A DNA stretch of 64,000 bases, taken from the NCBI RefSeq assembly GCF_026210795.1, contig NC_089455.1, forward strand, positions 2,604,001 to 2,668,000. Reading direction: 5' to 3'. Source of the stretch: Rhizophagus irregularis (taxonomy: Eukaryota > Glomeromycota > Glomeromycetes > Glomerales > Glomeraceae). The stretch's first letter is position 1, and each line of letters starts with the position of its first letter. The position numbers and the translations under genes were made by a program. The notes beneath the pieces are model-generated. The model saw only the letters and a list, made by a program, of their open reading frames with translations, searched no databases and had not been told where the DNA came from. Of the stretch, positions 23,662 through 39,340 are shown piece after piece.

Positions 23662-24590
23662 TTAAAATGAGTAAATTTTGCATATATTATCCTTAATTTC
23701 TACATAAACATTTTTAAATGAATAAATTTTGTACATACCATTCTTAATTTTTTCAATAGTTCCTACATCAGGTCTTAGGATCCATGGCACCCAGTCAGTT
23801 GCAAGTCCTTTTGCCACTCTTTCCACTCCTTTGAAGTAATTCCCAAGAAACCATAATGCATCTGTTATACCGTCCAAATTAAACACGCGATTAAAGCAGT
23901 CCAGAAAAAGCATTCTGTAGTAAAATTTCCCAATGATGATGATATGATCGAAACTATACCTATTAACTTCCTCAATATAACCGGTAAATTCTTCTTTTAT
24001 ATAACTGATATAGTCTTCTTGATTTTATCGTGGAGCTTGTAGCTGAGTGAGTTTGCAATATAGCAACAGTTTGGATTCATAAAAGTTTCAACTACCATGT
24101 AAAATTATTGCGGTACCCATGTATTTCATTCTTCTCATCACTCACCGATACTTGCCACATGGAAACATTATCCTCATTTTTTCAAATTTTTGGTCGATCA
24201 TCTGGGAGTACAAGGTGGCACAGCTTTTTCTTGTCCCACCAAGGTATCGATTCAGAGCAATTGCCCCAAAGATGAAGACAGATCTCAGATTCTATATTCT
24301 CTTCATCACTATTAGGTAGTGGTCATTGTATATGTTGACCGATAGTCTTCCACTGCAAATTGATGCCTGAACATGAACCATATTATCTCCTCGTCTTCCA
24401 CCAAAATCGCTGTTGATGAGCAGAAAAACCTCACCACTTCCATCATCTTGATTTTGTCGGTCAAGCTGACTTGCATTCTGCCAAGGTAACTTGTCTTGAT
24501 AGCTCATCCCATCCTCGAAACCCATTTTCATGAGATAGTGTGTCCACACCGTTACCATGAGAACTTGGCGACAAAACGGTGGAGTCATAC
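23662..24590 (-). pseudogene. Unrecognised decayed gene
   Basis: Two protein-like minus-strand frames are separated by disrupted sequence. The first starts MTPPFCRQVLMVTVWTHYL near 24588 and includes VFLLINSDFGGRRGDNMVH and VQASICSGRLSVNIYNDHYL; past its stop the frame stays readable as NLRSVFIFGAIALNRYLGG. The second, in a different frame at 23662-23913, reads LFLDCFNRVFNLDGITDALW, LGNYFKGVERVAKGLATDW and PWILRPDVGTIEKIKNG. The sequence between shows at least two stops and a frame change. I do not recognise the family; it could be a lineage-specific gene or an accessory transposon gene. Confidence 0.45.
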
Positions 24591-25144
24591 ATTATAAAAG
24601 TATTTATACAGGTTAGTTTAAATATTACATATTTTAAACAGATTATTTGATAAATGACTTAGATTCAGATTCAAAATTAGATTTTTCTTGTTTGATAAAT
24701 AACAGTCAAATTTTTTTTAGAAAAAAAAATATACTGTATAAAATAAAAAATTATAATTTTATTATATACTAATAAAATTTTAAATTGATAAAGAAATTAA
24801 TTTTGTTAGAAAACTTATTAGTTTTTTAATTTGTTAATAAATTAATATATTTCTCACATATTAATTACTGTATATACAAAAATTTCTATTATTAATTAGT
24901 AATTTTTAAAATGTGTAATAAGTTTTTAATTAATATTTTATCAACTTATATATACATTTCTATATTAAATGCAGGCATCCTTAACTTATGCATCATGTAA
25001 CAAATTGATGGTATAATATAATTGATACATACACATGCTGCATACATTAAGGAATCTCATTAAGTACTACTATTACTGTAAATCCAAACAAGAGTAATAT
25101 GTAACATAATGTTAAATTAAATAACAAAAAAAAATAATAATATT
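24591..25144. other. AT-rich intergenic DNA
   Basis: About 0.55 kb of AT-rich sequence downstream of SEC23. It is likely SEC23 3' untranslated sequence plus spacer; I see no other feature. Confidence 0.6.
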
Positions 25145-28395
<3,251 letters not shown>

Positions 28396-28578
28396 ATGCC
28401 TATTGCTCCAATTACTGGTAAACTTCGCAAAACACTTATCACCGATATTGCTATTGCATTCGGTCTTGGCATTGGTGGTGGATATGCCTACTGGTACGGA
28501 ATACATGTTCCTGTGGATCAAAAAAGAGAGAATTTTTATGCTAAGCTTGCGAGAGAGAAGCAACAAAAACAATGGTAA
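28396..28578 (+). CDS. COX9: Cytochrome c oxidase subunit VIIa (Cox9-like)
   Basis: Small nuclear-encoded subunit of mitochondrial complex IV. The 60-aa product begins MPIAPITGKLRKTLITDIAI, has one membrane span at about residues 14-34 (LITDIAIAFGLGIGGGYAYW) and ends in a charged tail with KRENFYAKLAREKQQKQW. This matches yeast Cox9 (59 aa: MTIAPITG start, one span, REKFYAELA tail) in length and layout. Single exon; a GTAAGT immediately overlaps the stop, so an alternative spliced C-terminus is formally possible, but the length already fits. No cleaved presequence, as in yeast. Confidence 0.92.
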   Translation: MPIAPITGKLRKTLITDIAIAFGLGIGGGYAYWYGIHVPVDQKRENFYAKLAREKQQKQW

Positions 28579-29108
28579 GTTATATTATTTATTCTTTTGA
28601 GAAACGTTCACATTTTAATTTTATGATTATTGTTCATATTAGATTGGACCTTCTCTTTCAAATGCCTATACTTTTTCAGACATTACTCATGTAAAACGTA
28701 AATAATTTCATAATTTTGGTTTTAGTTTTCAAAAGAGTTTATTCGTAATGTTTTATGCAAATTATTATAACGTCCGAATGGCAAATCCTATGATACGAAA
28801 ATTTCTTCACATAAATTAAATATGTATATAAAATAGGTCAAACCAAATTTATATAATATTGAAACTGATAATAAAATGCAAAAAAACTCGATAAAATTAT
28901 AATTGTACAAGTTAAAATAAATAGACTAATGTTTCATAGAAAAATGAGATATTGTGTAATAATGAATTTTTTATCCTAAATGAAGTATGATAAATAATAA
29001 TGTGTCTATGCAAGAGTCTATAATGAGTAAAAACGATACAAATACAATATCACAAAAACAACAATAATGTAAAAAAATAACGACATCTCTCTTACGATCA
29101 TGTCAAGT
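28579..29108. other. Convergent intergenic region
   Basis: 3' regions of COX9 and SYP1 face each other here. No other gene or repeat is evident. Confidence 0.6.
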
Positions 29109-32100
29109 TTATGGTAAAGCAATAAATTTACCACTAGAAACTTGACATGATATTTCTTGGAATTTAAAATTACTTTTAAATTCCTCTGAATTATCGTTAT
29201 TTTCTTGTTCCTTTATACCATTTCCATTTTGTGCAGATGGAACAATTTCTATAGAAATATCACTTAATAATTGTCCTTTACATAAAAATCTAACCGCAGT
29301 AGGCGCCGGATTAGATGCTTTTTCTGTTTCAAAACGTGCCAAAATTCTTTTTCGCTCAGGGGGAATAGAAAGATCCATGTCATCAATTTGCCAATACATA
29401 CTCTGCTTCTCTACACTCCATACTCCAAGTGGTTTAGATTGTACATTTCCAACCTGTCCGTCAACAGGTACTATAAAGGAAAGTTGTGAGAGTTTTCCAG
29501 TGAGTTTGCACTCAGAATTCACTTGATATGAAACAGCCAATGATGTTAAATTGGGTTCACATTTCCAATGTGGGGTCACTTGAAGCGGTAAATATTTATC
29601 TTTGCTTTCTGGGTCTATATGTGCTTGATATTTCATTACAGTTACTGGAGTTCCCCCTAATAATCCCGGATTAATTTCATATTGATCCACATAATCTGGT
29701 ACAGGATGAAGATATGATGTATTGGGTGCAGATTTTACTAATGTTTCAAAATTCTTAATTCTAATCCTGATTGGATGTGAATTATCTCGTATTGTTGAAT
29801 TATATTGTATACCTATTTCACCAGTTATAAGTATTTTCGTAATCTCACCATCCTTAGATATTATGTTTACAGTTTCGGAAATTGAAGCCCGCAATCCATG
29901 TGATTGGGTTTCTGAACCAGAAGCAGCTCTCGGGTGACTGGTAGTCTCCGGGAATTCACATGAAGTTGGTGAAGAATTCAATAAACTGCTCCTATTAGCA
30001 GTACTTGTGTCATCATCATTTGCACTCATTATAGTAGTTCTCCTTTGACTAAATAAAAATATAAATTATTAACAAAATTAACATAACATTTTAATAAAAG
30101 TTCTTAACGTACTCTTTTAAACCACGAAGCGTGCCTTTTTTTGCATTAGGTGTCTATTATAAAAAAAAAATTAATAAGAATACTTAGATTATTATAATTA
30201 GCATATAACAGTAATTATTTCCTTACTGAATTGAGATGTTTCATAACAAGTGACATAGCAGCAGCGGCTTCTTCTTCATTTTCTGGGACAACAGTTGGCT
30301 TAATCTCAACACGCATCTTATCCTGAGCCGATGAACTATTAAAAATTGACAGATTAATATTAATAAATTGATGATAGTTACTAAAACTAACATACCTCGC
30401 AGCCTCTGATCGTGCATCTGAATCATTTTCTTCATTTGAAGAGGAAAAATTATCCCATTTAGGTTCAGGTGGAGGTATTGAGTAACCTTCTGAATCCACG
30501 ACTACTTTTGGCTAAGTATAACAATCACTTAATGAAGAATAACATTTCATAGACAAAGTATACTATAAAAATATTAAACATACCACTGAAACTTCATGGT
30601 GTGATGATGTATCATTATTGAATGAGGCACTTGATGGGCTTCTCAAACCATCACTGTGAGAGTCAATAGATTCTATTTTAGGATGGAAAGTGGCTTCCCT
30701 TTTAAGTATCATACAATATTAATAGTCATTATTACAATTAATGATTTTTTTTAAAAAAATTATTACTTTAAATAAATTAGACATACGAATAATTTTGAGA
30801 AATTGTTCTTTTACGTTTAATTGAAAAGGCAGATTTTACTGTGTTATGTAAAGTTATTTAAAATTAATAATTAATAATAGAAAAATAAAAAACAAATAAA
30901 ATAAAAGTTCTATGAAATTCGAAATTACTTACATTGATTTACGGTACCTGTAGATGATGATGATTCATCTATAGATCCTCCTACAAGTAATATTAAAAAG
31001 TAAAAAATGTAACAATGTCAACTCAAGCAACTTTATATAATCTATTATAGTAAATCCACACGATCTTATTTTTAATAAGTGTCCACACAAAAGATATTTG
31101 AAAAAAACCTTCAACGAGTAGCCCTTTCTTGGAACAAAAATCCTCAATTTCTTTTTGAATATCAAAATCCACAACTGTTCCCAAAGTTTTTTCAGCCATC
31201 TAATAATAAACGGCATAAATGTTAATAGAGAATAATAAAAATTGCAACAAAAGTAACTTACCTCAACACGTCTTTGACAAACATCTTCTTGTATAGTTTC
31301 AAAGCGTGCCAATGTTTCTTTCAAATTCACCAAACGTGTTAAATCAATAGCTTGGGTTTTCTACATAAGATTACATAAGATTAAAAGTTTAGTCTTATAT
31401 TATATCTTGCTATTTAGTCTAAAATTAACTAACCTCAAGATATGTTGACCAACTCTTTTGTAACTCAGCTTTTGTTTCTTCTAAAGCTTTTTGTGCTTCA
31501 GCAAGTTTAGTTTCTTATAATAAATTAATGAAATTATTTTTTTGAATTCTTAATTTATTGCAAAAGACTTTAAAATAATTAAATGTCTTACCAATTCCAT
31601 CTGCCTTTTTGCTAGACTTACTTTTAGTAATATGCTGTAATGAACAGATAATAAATTAATAGCGAGTTAAATGAATTCACTATAAAACAGAAAACAGTAT
31701 ACCTTATTAACTTTTTGTAATTTTTCTTCATAGTCCCGTGTTAATTTACCTAGATTACTTTCATGCTAATATTATATGACTTTAAAATGAGTTGATGTTT
31801 AAATAGTTACTATACTACTTAAAAAATTGAGTCATACGTTTTTCAATGTTGACCATTCTGGATCAGTTGTTGCTTTTCCACGTAATGGAACTTCTACTTC
31901 CTCTGATATTTTGTCAATAAAATGGGTCTGGATCTTAATTATCTCATGGAGTTCATTGAAAAGAGTATCCCATACATTTGCGAAGGTACTAGAGTTAAGA
32001 AAGAAATAAGTAAAGAAAGAATAATTGAAGTATAAATGAAATAAACAAGCTTACCCCAAACTATTTCTATCAACGAATGTTTTTGTTGCTAATCGTTGAA

Positions 32101-32420
32101 GTCCTTTAACATAATCTTCTTCGATCTTAACACTATAATGCAAAACAATATATATAAATTAATACACACAATTCGAAATTAAATCCAAGCCTTAAGAGCT
32201 TGATAATACGATTAATACAGTACCGATCCTGAAAATAAGTTGCAATATCATGGTTTAATGCTTTTGCTCTTTTTAGTCTTAATTGTACGGAGTCAAAAGC
32301 TTTTTTCGGATTATCATTCTAGTTTTGAAAAAAAAAACTATTGAGAAAGTGAAAAAGATACTTTAAATTATGCTCTAATTAAATTTAAAATTATACCAGA
32401 AAAGCTTGAAAGTACGGCAT
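29109..32420 (-). CDS. SYP1: Muniscin endocytic adaptor (Syp1/FCHo-like)
   Basis: Syp1/FCHo proteins bind curved plasma membrane and nucleate clathrin-coated pits. Sixteen exons join in phase to 709 aa: 32397-32420, 32224-32318, 32055-32132, 31838-31988, 31703-31765, 31592-31634, 31434-31513, 31262-31360, 31109-31199, 30948-30980, 30787-30838, 30584-30698, 30396-30511, 30227-30335, 30113-30153 and 29109-30048. The N-terminal ~250 residues form an F-BAR domain (KAFDSVQLRLKRAKALNHDI, YVKGLQRLATKTFVDRNSLG, FANVWDTLFNELHEIIK, LARFETIQEDVCQRRVE). A Ser- and acidic-rich linker follows, then a C-terminal mu-homology domain from about residue 450 (SISETVNIISKDGEITKILI, ITGEIGIQYN, WKCEPNLTSLAVSYQVN). 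The start at 32420 is the only ATG before the F-BAR motif, but a further upstream exon cannot be excluded. The intron after 31109 has a weak GTTTTT donor; all other borders are conventional. Confidence 0.92.
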
Positions 32421-32930
32421 TCTAGCTGGTACTAGCAAGGTTTCTTGATTATAAAGGTGAAGGTGGTGGTCTTCCTGTTTCCAACAGTTATTTTCAAAAA
32501 AGCGAGTGTCTAGTGGATTTCCTAATAAAGTTTGGTTAATTTGACGTTACATAAAATCTTTAAAATCTTAATTTTAGTGCATCAATATACAGTGTTTAAT
32601 CTTAATTTAATTATATGCTTTAATACATTAGATAATTTTAATTTTACAGCTTCTATAAGATAAAAGTCTCTTAATAAACGTTCTCTAAAAATCAAAGCAA
32701 GACAATTGTATTTAAAGATCAATTCAATAATTTAAATAGGATCATTTAATATCAATTATAAAGTATGGAATTGTCGTAAATGCTTTTTCTTTTTTTGAAA
32801 AAAAAAAATCTCTTGAGAATGTTTCTTTTGTAGTTAAATTAAGAACCTGCTAAATTATCTCAAAATTCAGTGATTATTCGTATTTATATAACAGTTCATA
32901 TAACATAACTTACTTTGATAATAAAAACAA
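32421..32930. other. Intergenic between SYP1 and the oxidoreductase
   Basis: About 0.5 kb with AT-rich sequence, holding the SYP1 promoter/leader and the 3' region of the oxidoreductase gene. No other feature. Confidence 0.6.
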
Positions 32931-34205
32931 TCATTGAGAATTTCTATTTATATTTCTTGGTCGCATGGGGGCTAATGCTCTTACATCAGCGAATTTTGCT
33001 TGGCCCTCTAAAACCATTTCTGCAATTACTCGCCCTGTACCTGAAGAATTTAAAATTCCCCAGACAGAATGACCAGTTGCAAGATAAACTCCATCTAGCC
33101 AAGGAACTTTACCAATTAAAGGTTTATCGTCATCAGATATAGGCATATAACAACATGATTCTTTAATAACAGGTGCAACACCCAAGATTTCGGGAGAAAG
33201 AGTATTTATGTTGCTTTTAAGATTTTTGATTGCTGTAGGATTTGGAACATATTGATCAGCACTAGGTGGAAGTGGTGACTCATCGCATTCTCCAGAAATA
33301 TAAACTTCACCATCTGGACGAGGATAAATTTCTGGTTCGGCAAATTTACGACCAAGATTAAGTGATACAAAACAAACATGTGCTGATATTGGTACTGAAG
33401 GTCTTATTACAATACTGTGAGCTCTTTGACCGGAAACATCCGGAAGTTGATATGCACGACCACTTTTTTTGACAAGCCATGAAAGAGCTTCCCCACTCCA
33501 AGGACCCATCGCTATAATAATTGTATCGACAGATATAGTTTCATCTGTAGAAAGTCTAACTCCTGACACTTTATAAGCATCAAATTCTAGTCCTTCAACG
33601 CGTGCAATTTTAACTTGAGCCCCTCTAGACTCAGCTTCTTCTATTAACGTTTGAGTAAATTTATATGGGTGAAGTTGTGCTGTTGTCTTTGTTGTACCAA
33701 TTTGTTTATACTTTGTAATTACTCCTGATTTTAGCCAGTCCGTTGGAGGTGCTTTAACGCTTACAGCTTTCATCGAGGCTGTTACTGATAAAGTATCAAC
33801 AACTCGATAATCGTACCGTTTTTTACCATTTAAAGTTTTAGCAAGTTCAGCATGCAACTTGAAACTTTTGCGTGCAAGATCTTGAAGTGGACCTCCGTCA
33901 CACCAGTCATAAGATAAAAAACCTCTTTAGGAAATATCAAAATGTTTAATTAGTTATATACATAGTAAAACTATAATTTAAAAAAATAAGGGACGGTTTT
34001 TTTTGAAAATAATAGTAAAAAGAATCCAACAAATACTTGTACTGTACCCTGCTCTACCAGAAGCGGCACTGGCAATTGCGGTTTGCTCTATAACAGTTAC
34101 TTTTAAATTAGGATCTCTATTGAGTAATGTAATATGATATGCAATGGAAGAACCAATAACGCCTCCTCCAAGGATAGCGATATGACGGCTCACAGACTCT
34201 GTCAT
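32931..34205 (-). CDS. FAD-dependent oxidoreductase (DAO family, Tda3-like)
   Basis: A D-amino-acid-oxidase-fold flavoenzyme. Two exons, 34048-34205 and 32931-33924, give 383 aa. The Rossmann FAD-binding motif GGGVIGSSIAYH is at residues 12-23 and is followed by VTVIEQ, whose acidic end should contact the ribose, and by SAASGRAGGFLSYDWCDGG, typical of this subgroup. Further family signatures are QLHPYKFTQTLIEEAESRGAQ, VDTIIIAMGPWSGEA, PRPDGEVYISGE, PLIGKVPWLDGVYLATGHSV and GRVIAEMVLEG. The pattern (a CDGG insertion, short length) resembles yeast Tda3 and related FAD oxidoreductases linked to endosome-to-Golgi traffic. The substrate cannot be read from sequence. The basic C-terminus (RPRNINRNSQ) lacks a clear SKL-type peroxisomal signal. 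Confidence 0.88.
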
Positions 34206-35133
34206 TTTTTTTACAGTTAAGAAAGGAGTGAGTAACTATCAATTAAACGTCGAGATAAAGAACCTTGAAAATAATTTTCAATTTATAGAAAGCTTTCTGG
34301 CTTGCCAATCATCAAAAAGAATTCTCTTTATACTCGCGTAAAAAAAAAAAAAAAAAATATATAGTAACGCGCTTTGCAAGTTGATCTGCACAACAGTTTT
34401 TTTTTTCAAATATTGTAGACGTCACTCAGAGCATGTACGATAAGACTGATCGTCGATAATTTCAAAGGACTGCGGCGAAGTGGCGAGCGATAATCCTGAT
34501 AATCCTGTACTCTGTTTTAATTAAAGGCAATAAAACATGATAAAATGTGAAACTAACACGAAAAAAAACTATCTGCAATTAAAAAAAAGAGAAACGAATC
34601 GGAATTACCGGATACAAATAATGATGACGCGTAATGCAAGTTTATTATAATAAGAAACGCCATTCAACTCCGTTCAAATTTCAGCCTTGATTAAAATAGA
34701 AAGAGCAAAAGACATCAACATTTCTTGGCGATTTTGTATTTATGTGACGTGACACAAATATCTTATCATGTTTGAGGCTTGACAAAAGGATATAATAATT
34801 CCGTATAATGTTGATTTAATTAGGCTAAATTTTGTTTGTGCACACCCTTTTTTGGGGAAAATATTGTTGTTTGGTGTAAGTCACTGCGCCCAATTATATA
34901 TTTTTCAAAGTTGACACAACTTCTATTACTTTCATCTTTAGCCGAAAAAAAGGCCATTGGCTAAAATTCAAAGATTGACATCTTCACTAGCCGCTCCTAA
35001 AAAGGGGTCGACATCATACATTGTCAAACTTTCAGAAAATACTCCTCTCGACAAAAAAAAAAAAATTAGTATAAATTCAAGCATTTACTTCGTTGAATTT
35101 TTTTTTTAACATCTGAAGTCTACAGTTTTTGCA
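34206..35133. promoter_or_regulatory. Divergent intergenic region, oxidoreductase and calmodulin
   Basis: About 0.93 kb between two divergent starts, so it should hold both promoters. It has GC-richer islands than other spacers (for example near 34440-34500 and CCGCTCCTAAAAAGGGGTCG near 34990), but I can assign no factor. Confidence 0.5.
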
Positions 35134-35980
<847 letters not shown>

Positions 35981-36805
35981 TCTAGTTTATAAACAAATAA
36001 AGATATTATAACCCTTAATAGCAATATAAACGAGCTTCAAAATAAAAGAATAGGTTATGGTAAAAATAATTCGCTATTTTAATATTTGATAATATTTGAT
36101 TCTCGATTATACATTTTTTATTTTATTTGTTTTTTTTTGTTTTTATACATTTGTTTAATTTTAAAAGAAAATTATTCGCTTTATTTTCTCGTATATTGAA
36201 ACAAAAATATTTATTTAATATACATATATATTACTCACCTTTAATTTTGTTATGGAAGGGAATAAGTCCTTTTTTATCTTTTATATGTCCTGTCATTTTT
36301 GTCATTTTTGTTTATAATGAATGTATCCTTATTACATATATAATTTTCCATAAAATCAAATTAATCAAAAGAAAATGAGTATGTTTCGAGTTTCCCACGA
36401 TAATATGCGAAAATTAAACGAGTTTTTTTAATTTTCTATTAATGTCATAATGTCATTAATGTCATTAATGTCGAATTTCTAATATTTCAGCCACAAGCAC
36501 AACTGCACAAGTACTTAACGTGATCATTGCACCCTTTAATTCTGGGCAAATTTTTTACCATGCGGATTTCATTTCAGCACCTTAATTTAGAAAAAGCCGT
36601 TGCTATGTAAAAAAATGCATTACACGAAAATTATTTAATTGGTCTATATTTATGTAATTAATTTGAAAAAAAAGAAATTAAAAAAGCAGCTCTAGTAAAA
36701 AGATTTTTTTTTCCCATAAAACATAATATATATATTTATTTATTTATATATTGCACATATAAATTTAGTCACATACTATTCAAAAAAGAAGAGCACAATA
36801 ACAGA
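35981..36805. other. Intergenic, calmodulin 3' and Chs4-like 5' regions
   Basis: About 0.8 kb AT-rich. Tandem ATGTCATTA units occur near 36440-36475. No gene is evident; the 83-aa frame at 36127-36378 is low-complexity. Confidence 0.55.
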
Positions 36806-38859
36806 ATGAGCGCGCAGCCAGCTGGTCGCGACCCGTATTATGGGGATCGCCGCGCATCTCCTGCTCCTCAACATTATCACGATCAAGCATACAGCGACTA
36901 TGGCCCACCAATGCAATCTAAATCTCCGGACCTTTTAGTTGACCGCATGAACAGTCTACGAATTGGTGACAATCAACAATATGCTCTACCACCACGTTCA
37001 AATTCTACACCGGTTACAAGCAATAATTTACTTCATGCATCTCCTCCACAAAGAGCGATCTCGCAAAAGTCTTCTCGTCCTCGTCCGAATCAAGAACGAA
37101 TACCGCCTCAATACGAACCACAACAAGACGAATACCAAACTTACAATTACCAGGATGGATATTATGATTATCCTCAGGGTTCGCGACCTCCTTTGAATCA
37201 AGATAACCAAATTCCTCCTCAGGATCCTTACTATAATAGTAATCATTATGAAAATAGAGATTATTATCCACCCAGACAGCATTATGATCCTGCAATGAGA
37301 TATCCGGAGGATCAGGCTTATGCGTACCCTCAAAAGCAATATGGTTATGACCAAGGAGCTTATGATTATCAAGGATACAATTACGATCCTTATCAACCCG
37401 AAGGTGATGGGTATTATAATGGACCACCTCAATACTATTACGATTCAAACTATAATCCAAATTACGATCCAAATTATCCACCTCAAGGTTATCCACAAGA
37501 GGGATATCCACAAGAGGGATATCCGGTAGATGAATTTGGTCAACCAATACATTATGACCAATCTAATAGAACATATTCAGATAGTGCAAGTAATATATCA
37601 TCCGCAACAAAACAAAAAGATCCTGCTAAAGCAGAAGAAAAACCTTCATATGCGCCTGAAGCTATAGAAAAATATCGTCAAAAGGCTAAAGATAGTGGGG
37701 ATCCTGCTACATTATTTAAGTTTGGTAATTATCTAATTGAAGCTGCTGGAGCTACAGATGAACAAGATCCTAAAAGTGCTAAGAAGAAAAAGGATGCTTT
37801 ACTTCAGGAAGCAGTTAAGATTATTAAACGTTTGGCAACGCAAGGAATAGGATTTGGTCGCCCAGCATATCCTGACGCTCAATTTTATCTTGCAAATTGT
37901 TATGGTAATGGATCATTAGGGTTACCCATGGATCCTGATAAGGCTTTTAACTTATATATGCAAGCTTCGAAACAAAACCACGCTACCGCTACTTACCGTA
38001 CTGCTGTATGTTATGAATATGGTGCTGGAACAAAACGCGACCCAAATCGTGCTACTCAATTCTATAAAAAAGCTGCTGCGTTAGGTGATACAGCCGCCAT
38101 GTATAAACTCGGTATTATAATGTTAAGAGGATTATTAAACCAAAATCCAAATCCTCGTGATGCTGTTATATGGCTTAAACGGGCGGCGGCCAATGCTGAT
38201 GAAGAGAACCCACATGCACTACATGAGTTAGGTTTATTACATGCAAAACCTGAAAAAGAACCTCCAGAAATTCCTTCATTAATTAGGAGTGAAAAACATG
38301 CTATAGAAGAATTTAAGAAGGCGGCGGACCTGGGTTACGCACCTTCTTGTTTTAAATTGGGTTGTTGTTATGAATACGGTCAATTAGGATGCCCTGTTGA
38401 TCCACGCCAATCAATTAGATACTATTCTCGTGCTGCTGAAAAAGGTCACTCAGAAGCAGAATTAGCATTATCTGGGTGGTATTTAACTGGATCAAACGGT
38501 ATATTAAATCAATCTGATACTGAAGCGTATTTATGGGCGCGTAAGGCTGCTGATAAAGGACTTGCAAAAGCAGAATATGCGATTGGATATTTTACTGAAG
38601 TAGGAATAGGTGTTAAAGCAGATATTGAAGAAGCGAGGCGTTGGTATATGCGCGCTGCAGGTATTTATGACCAAATGTTGCCAATGAAGGAAAAAAAAAA
38701 TGAATTTATATTAAAGAAAATCTATTTGAAATTATAGCTCAGGGAAATAAGAGAGCAATGCAACGTCTTAAAGAATTGAATTTCGGTCACGCAGGTCGTG
38801 CAAAACCGGCAAAATACACAAGAGCGCAAGCAAACAAAGAAGACTGTACTATATCTTAA
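36806..38859 (+). CDS. Sel1-repeat protein, chitin synthase regulator Chs4/Skt5-like
   Basis: Chs4/Skt5 family proteins recruit and activate class IV-type chitin synthase at sites of wall growth. Exons 36806-38660 and 38738-38859 (77-bp intron) give 658 aa. Residues 1-280 are disordered and rich in Pro, Gln, Tyr, Asn and Asp, with a small internal repeat YPQEGYPQEGYP. From about residue 285 to 620 there are six to seven Sel1-type repeats (AQFYLANCYGNGSLGLPMD, ATYRTAVCYEYGAGTKRDP, SCFKLGCCYEYGQLGCPVD, AEYAIGYFTEVGIGVKADI). The spliced C-terminus runs RAAAQGNKRAMQRLKEL and ends in CTIS, a CaaX prenylation box as in Skt5. Without removing the last intron the box would be missed and the frame would end early at 38737. 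Several paralogues exist in fungi, so I do not assign a specific symbol. Confidence 0.9.
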
Positions 38860-39340
38860 AATTAATTTCGTAAGTATTAAAGTTATTTTTATGATAATTT
38901 TGTACAAATATAATACATACTAATAAAGCAAATTTTTTTTAATCTTAGTTATTATTATTTATTTATGTAATAACCATTAACAATAATATCACATTTTTGA
39001 GTATAACTAATATACTCACTTTTTATAATATATATGGACTTTTTTAGAATATTTTTTTTTTGTTATTATTTAATTAATTATTTTTTGTTTTTGATTTATT
39101 TAATTAAATATATAGAACCTTTGTTTATAATATTGGTAATTAAAACAAAAATTATCACATTATCGCTTGTTCGAAATTAATATTATTTTTATTAAAAATT
39201 GAAAGTATCCTATTAAAACGTCACAAATTTGCTAAATTTGTCATCTATAATTATAAAATCTATTGCTAAATTGTCTTTAAAAGTTGATTTCTTACTAATT
39301 TTTAATATATAATTTTTTTCTTTTATATATAAAATAACTT
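38860..39340. other. AT-rich convergent intergenic region
   Basis: About 0.5 kb between two converging genes; no feature beyond AT-rich sequence. Confidence 0.6.

Noticed and set aside
24119-24319. 66-aa plus-strand frame
   Set aside because: Antisense to the better-supported decayed minus-strand gene.
37014-37547. 177-aa and 134-aa antisense frames
   Set aside because: Shadows of the Tyr/Pro/Gln-rich N-terminus of the Chs4-like gene.
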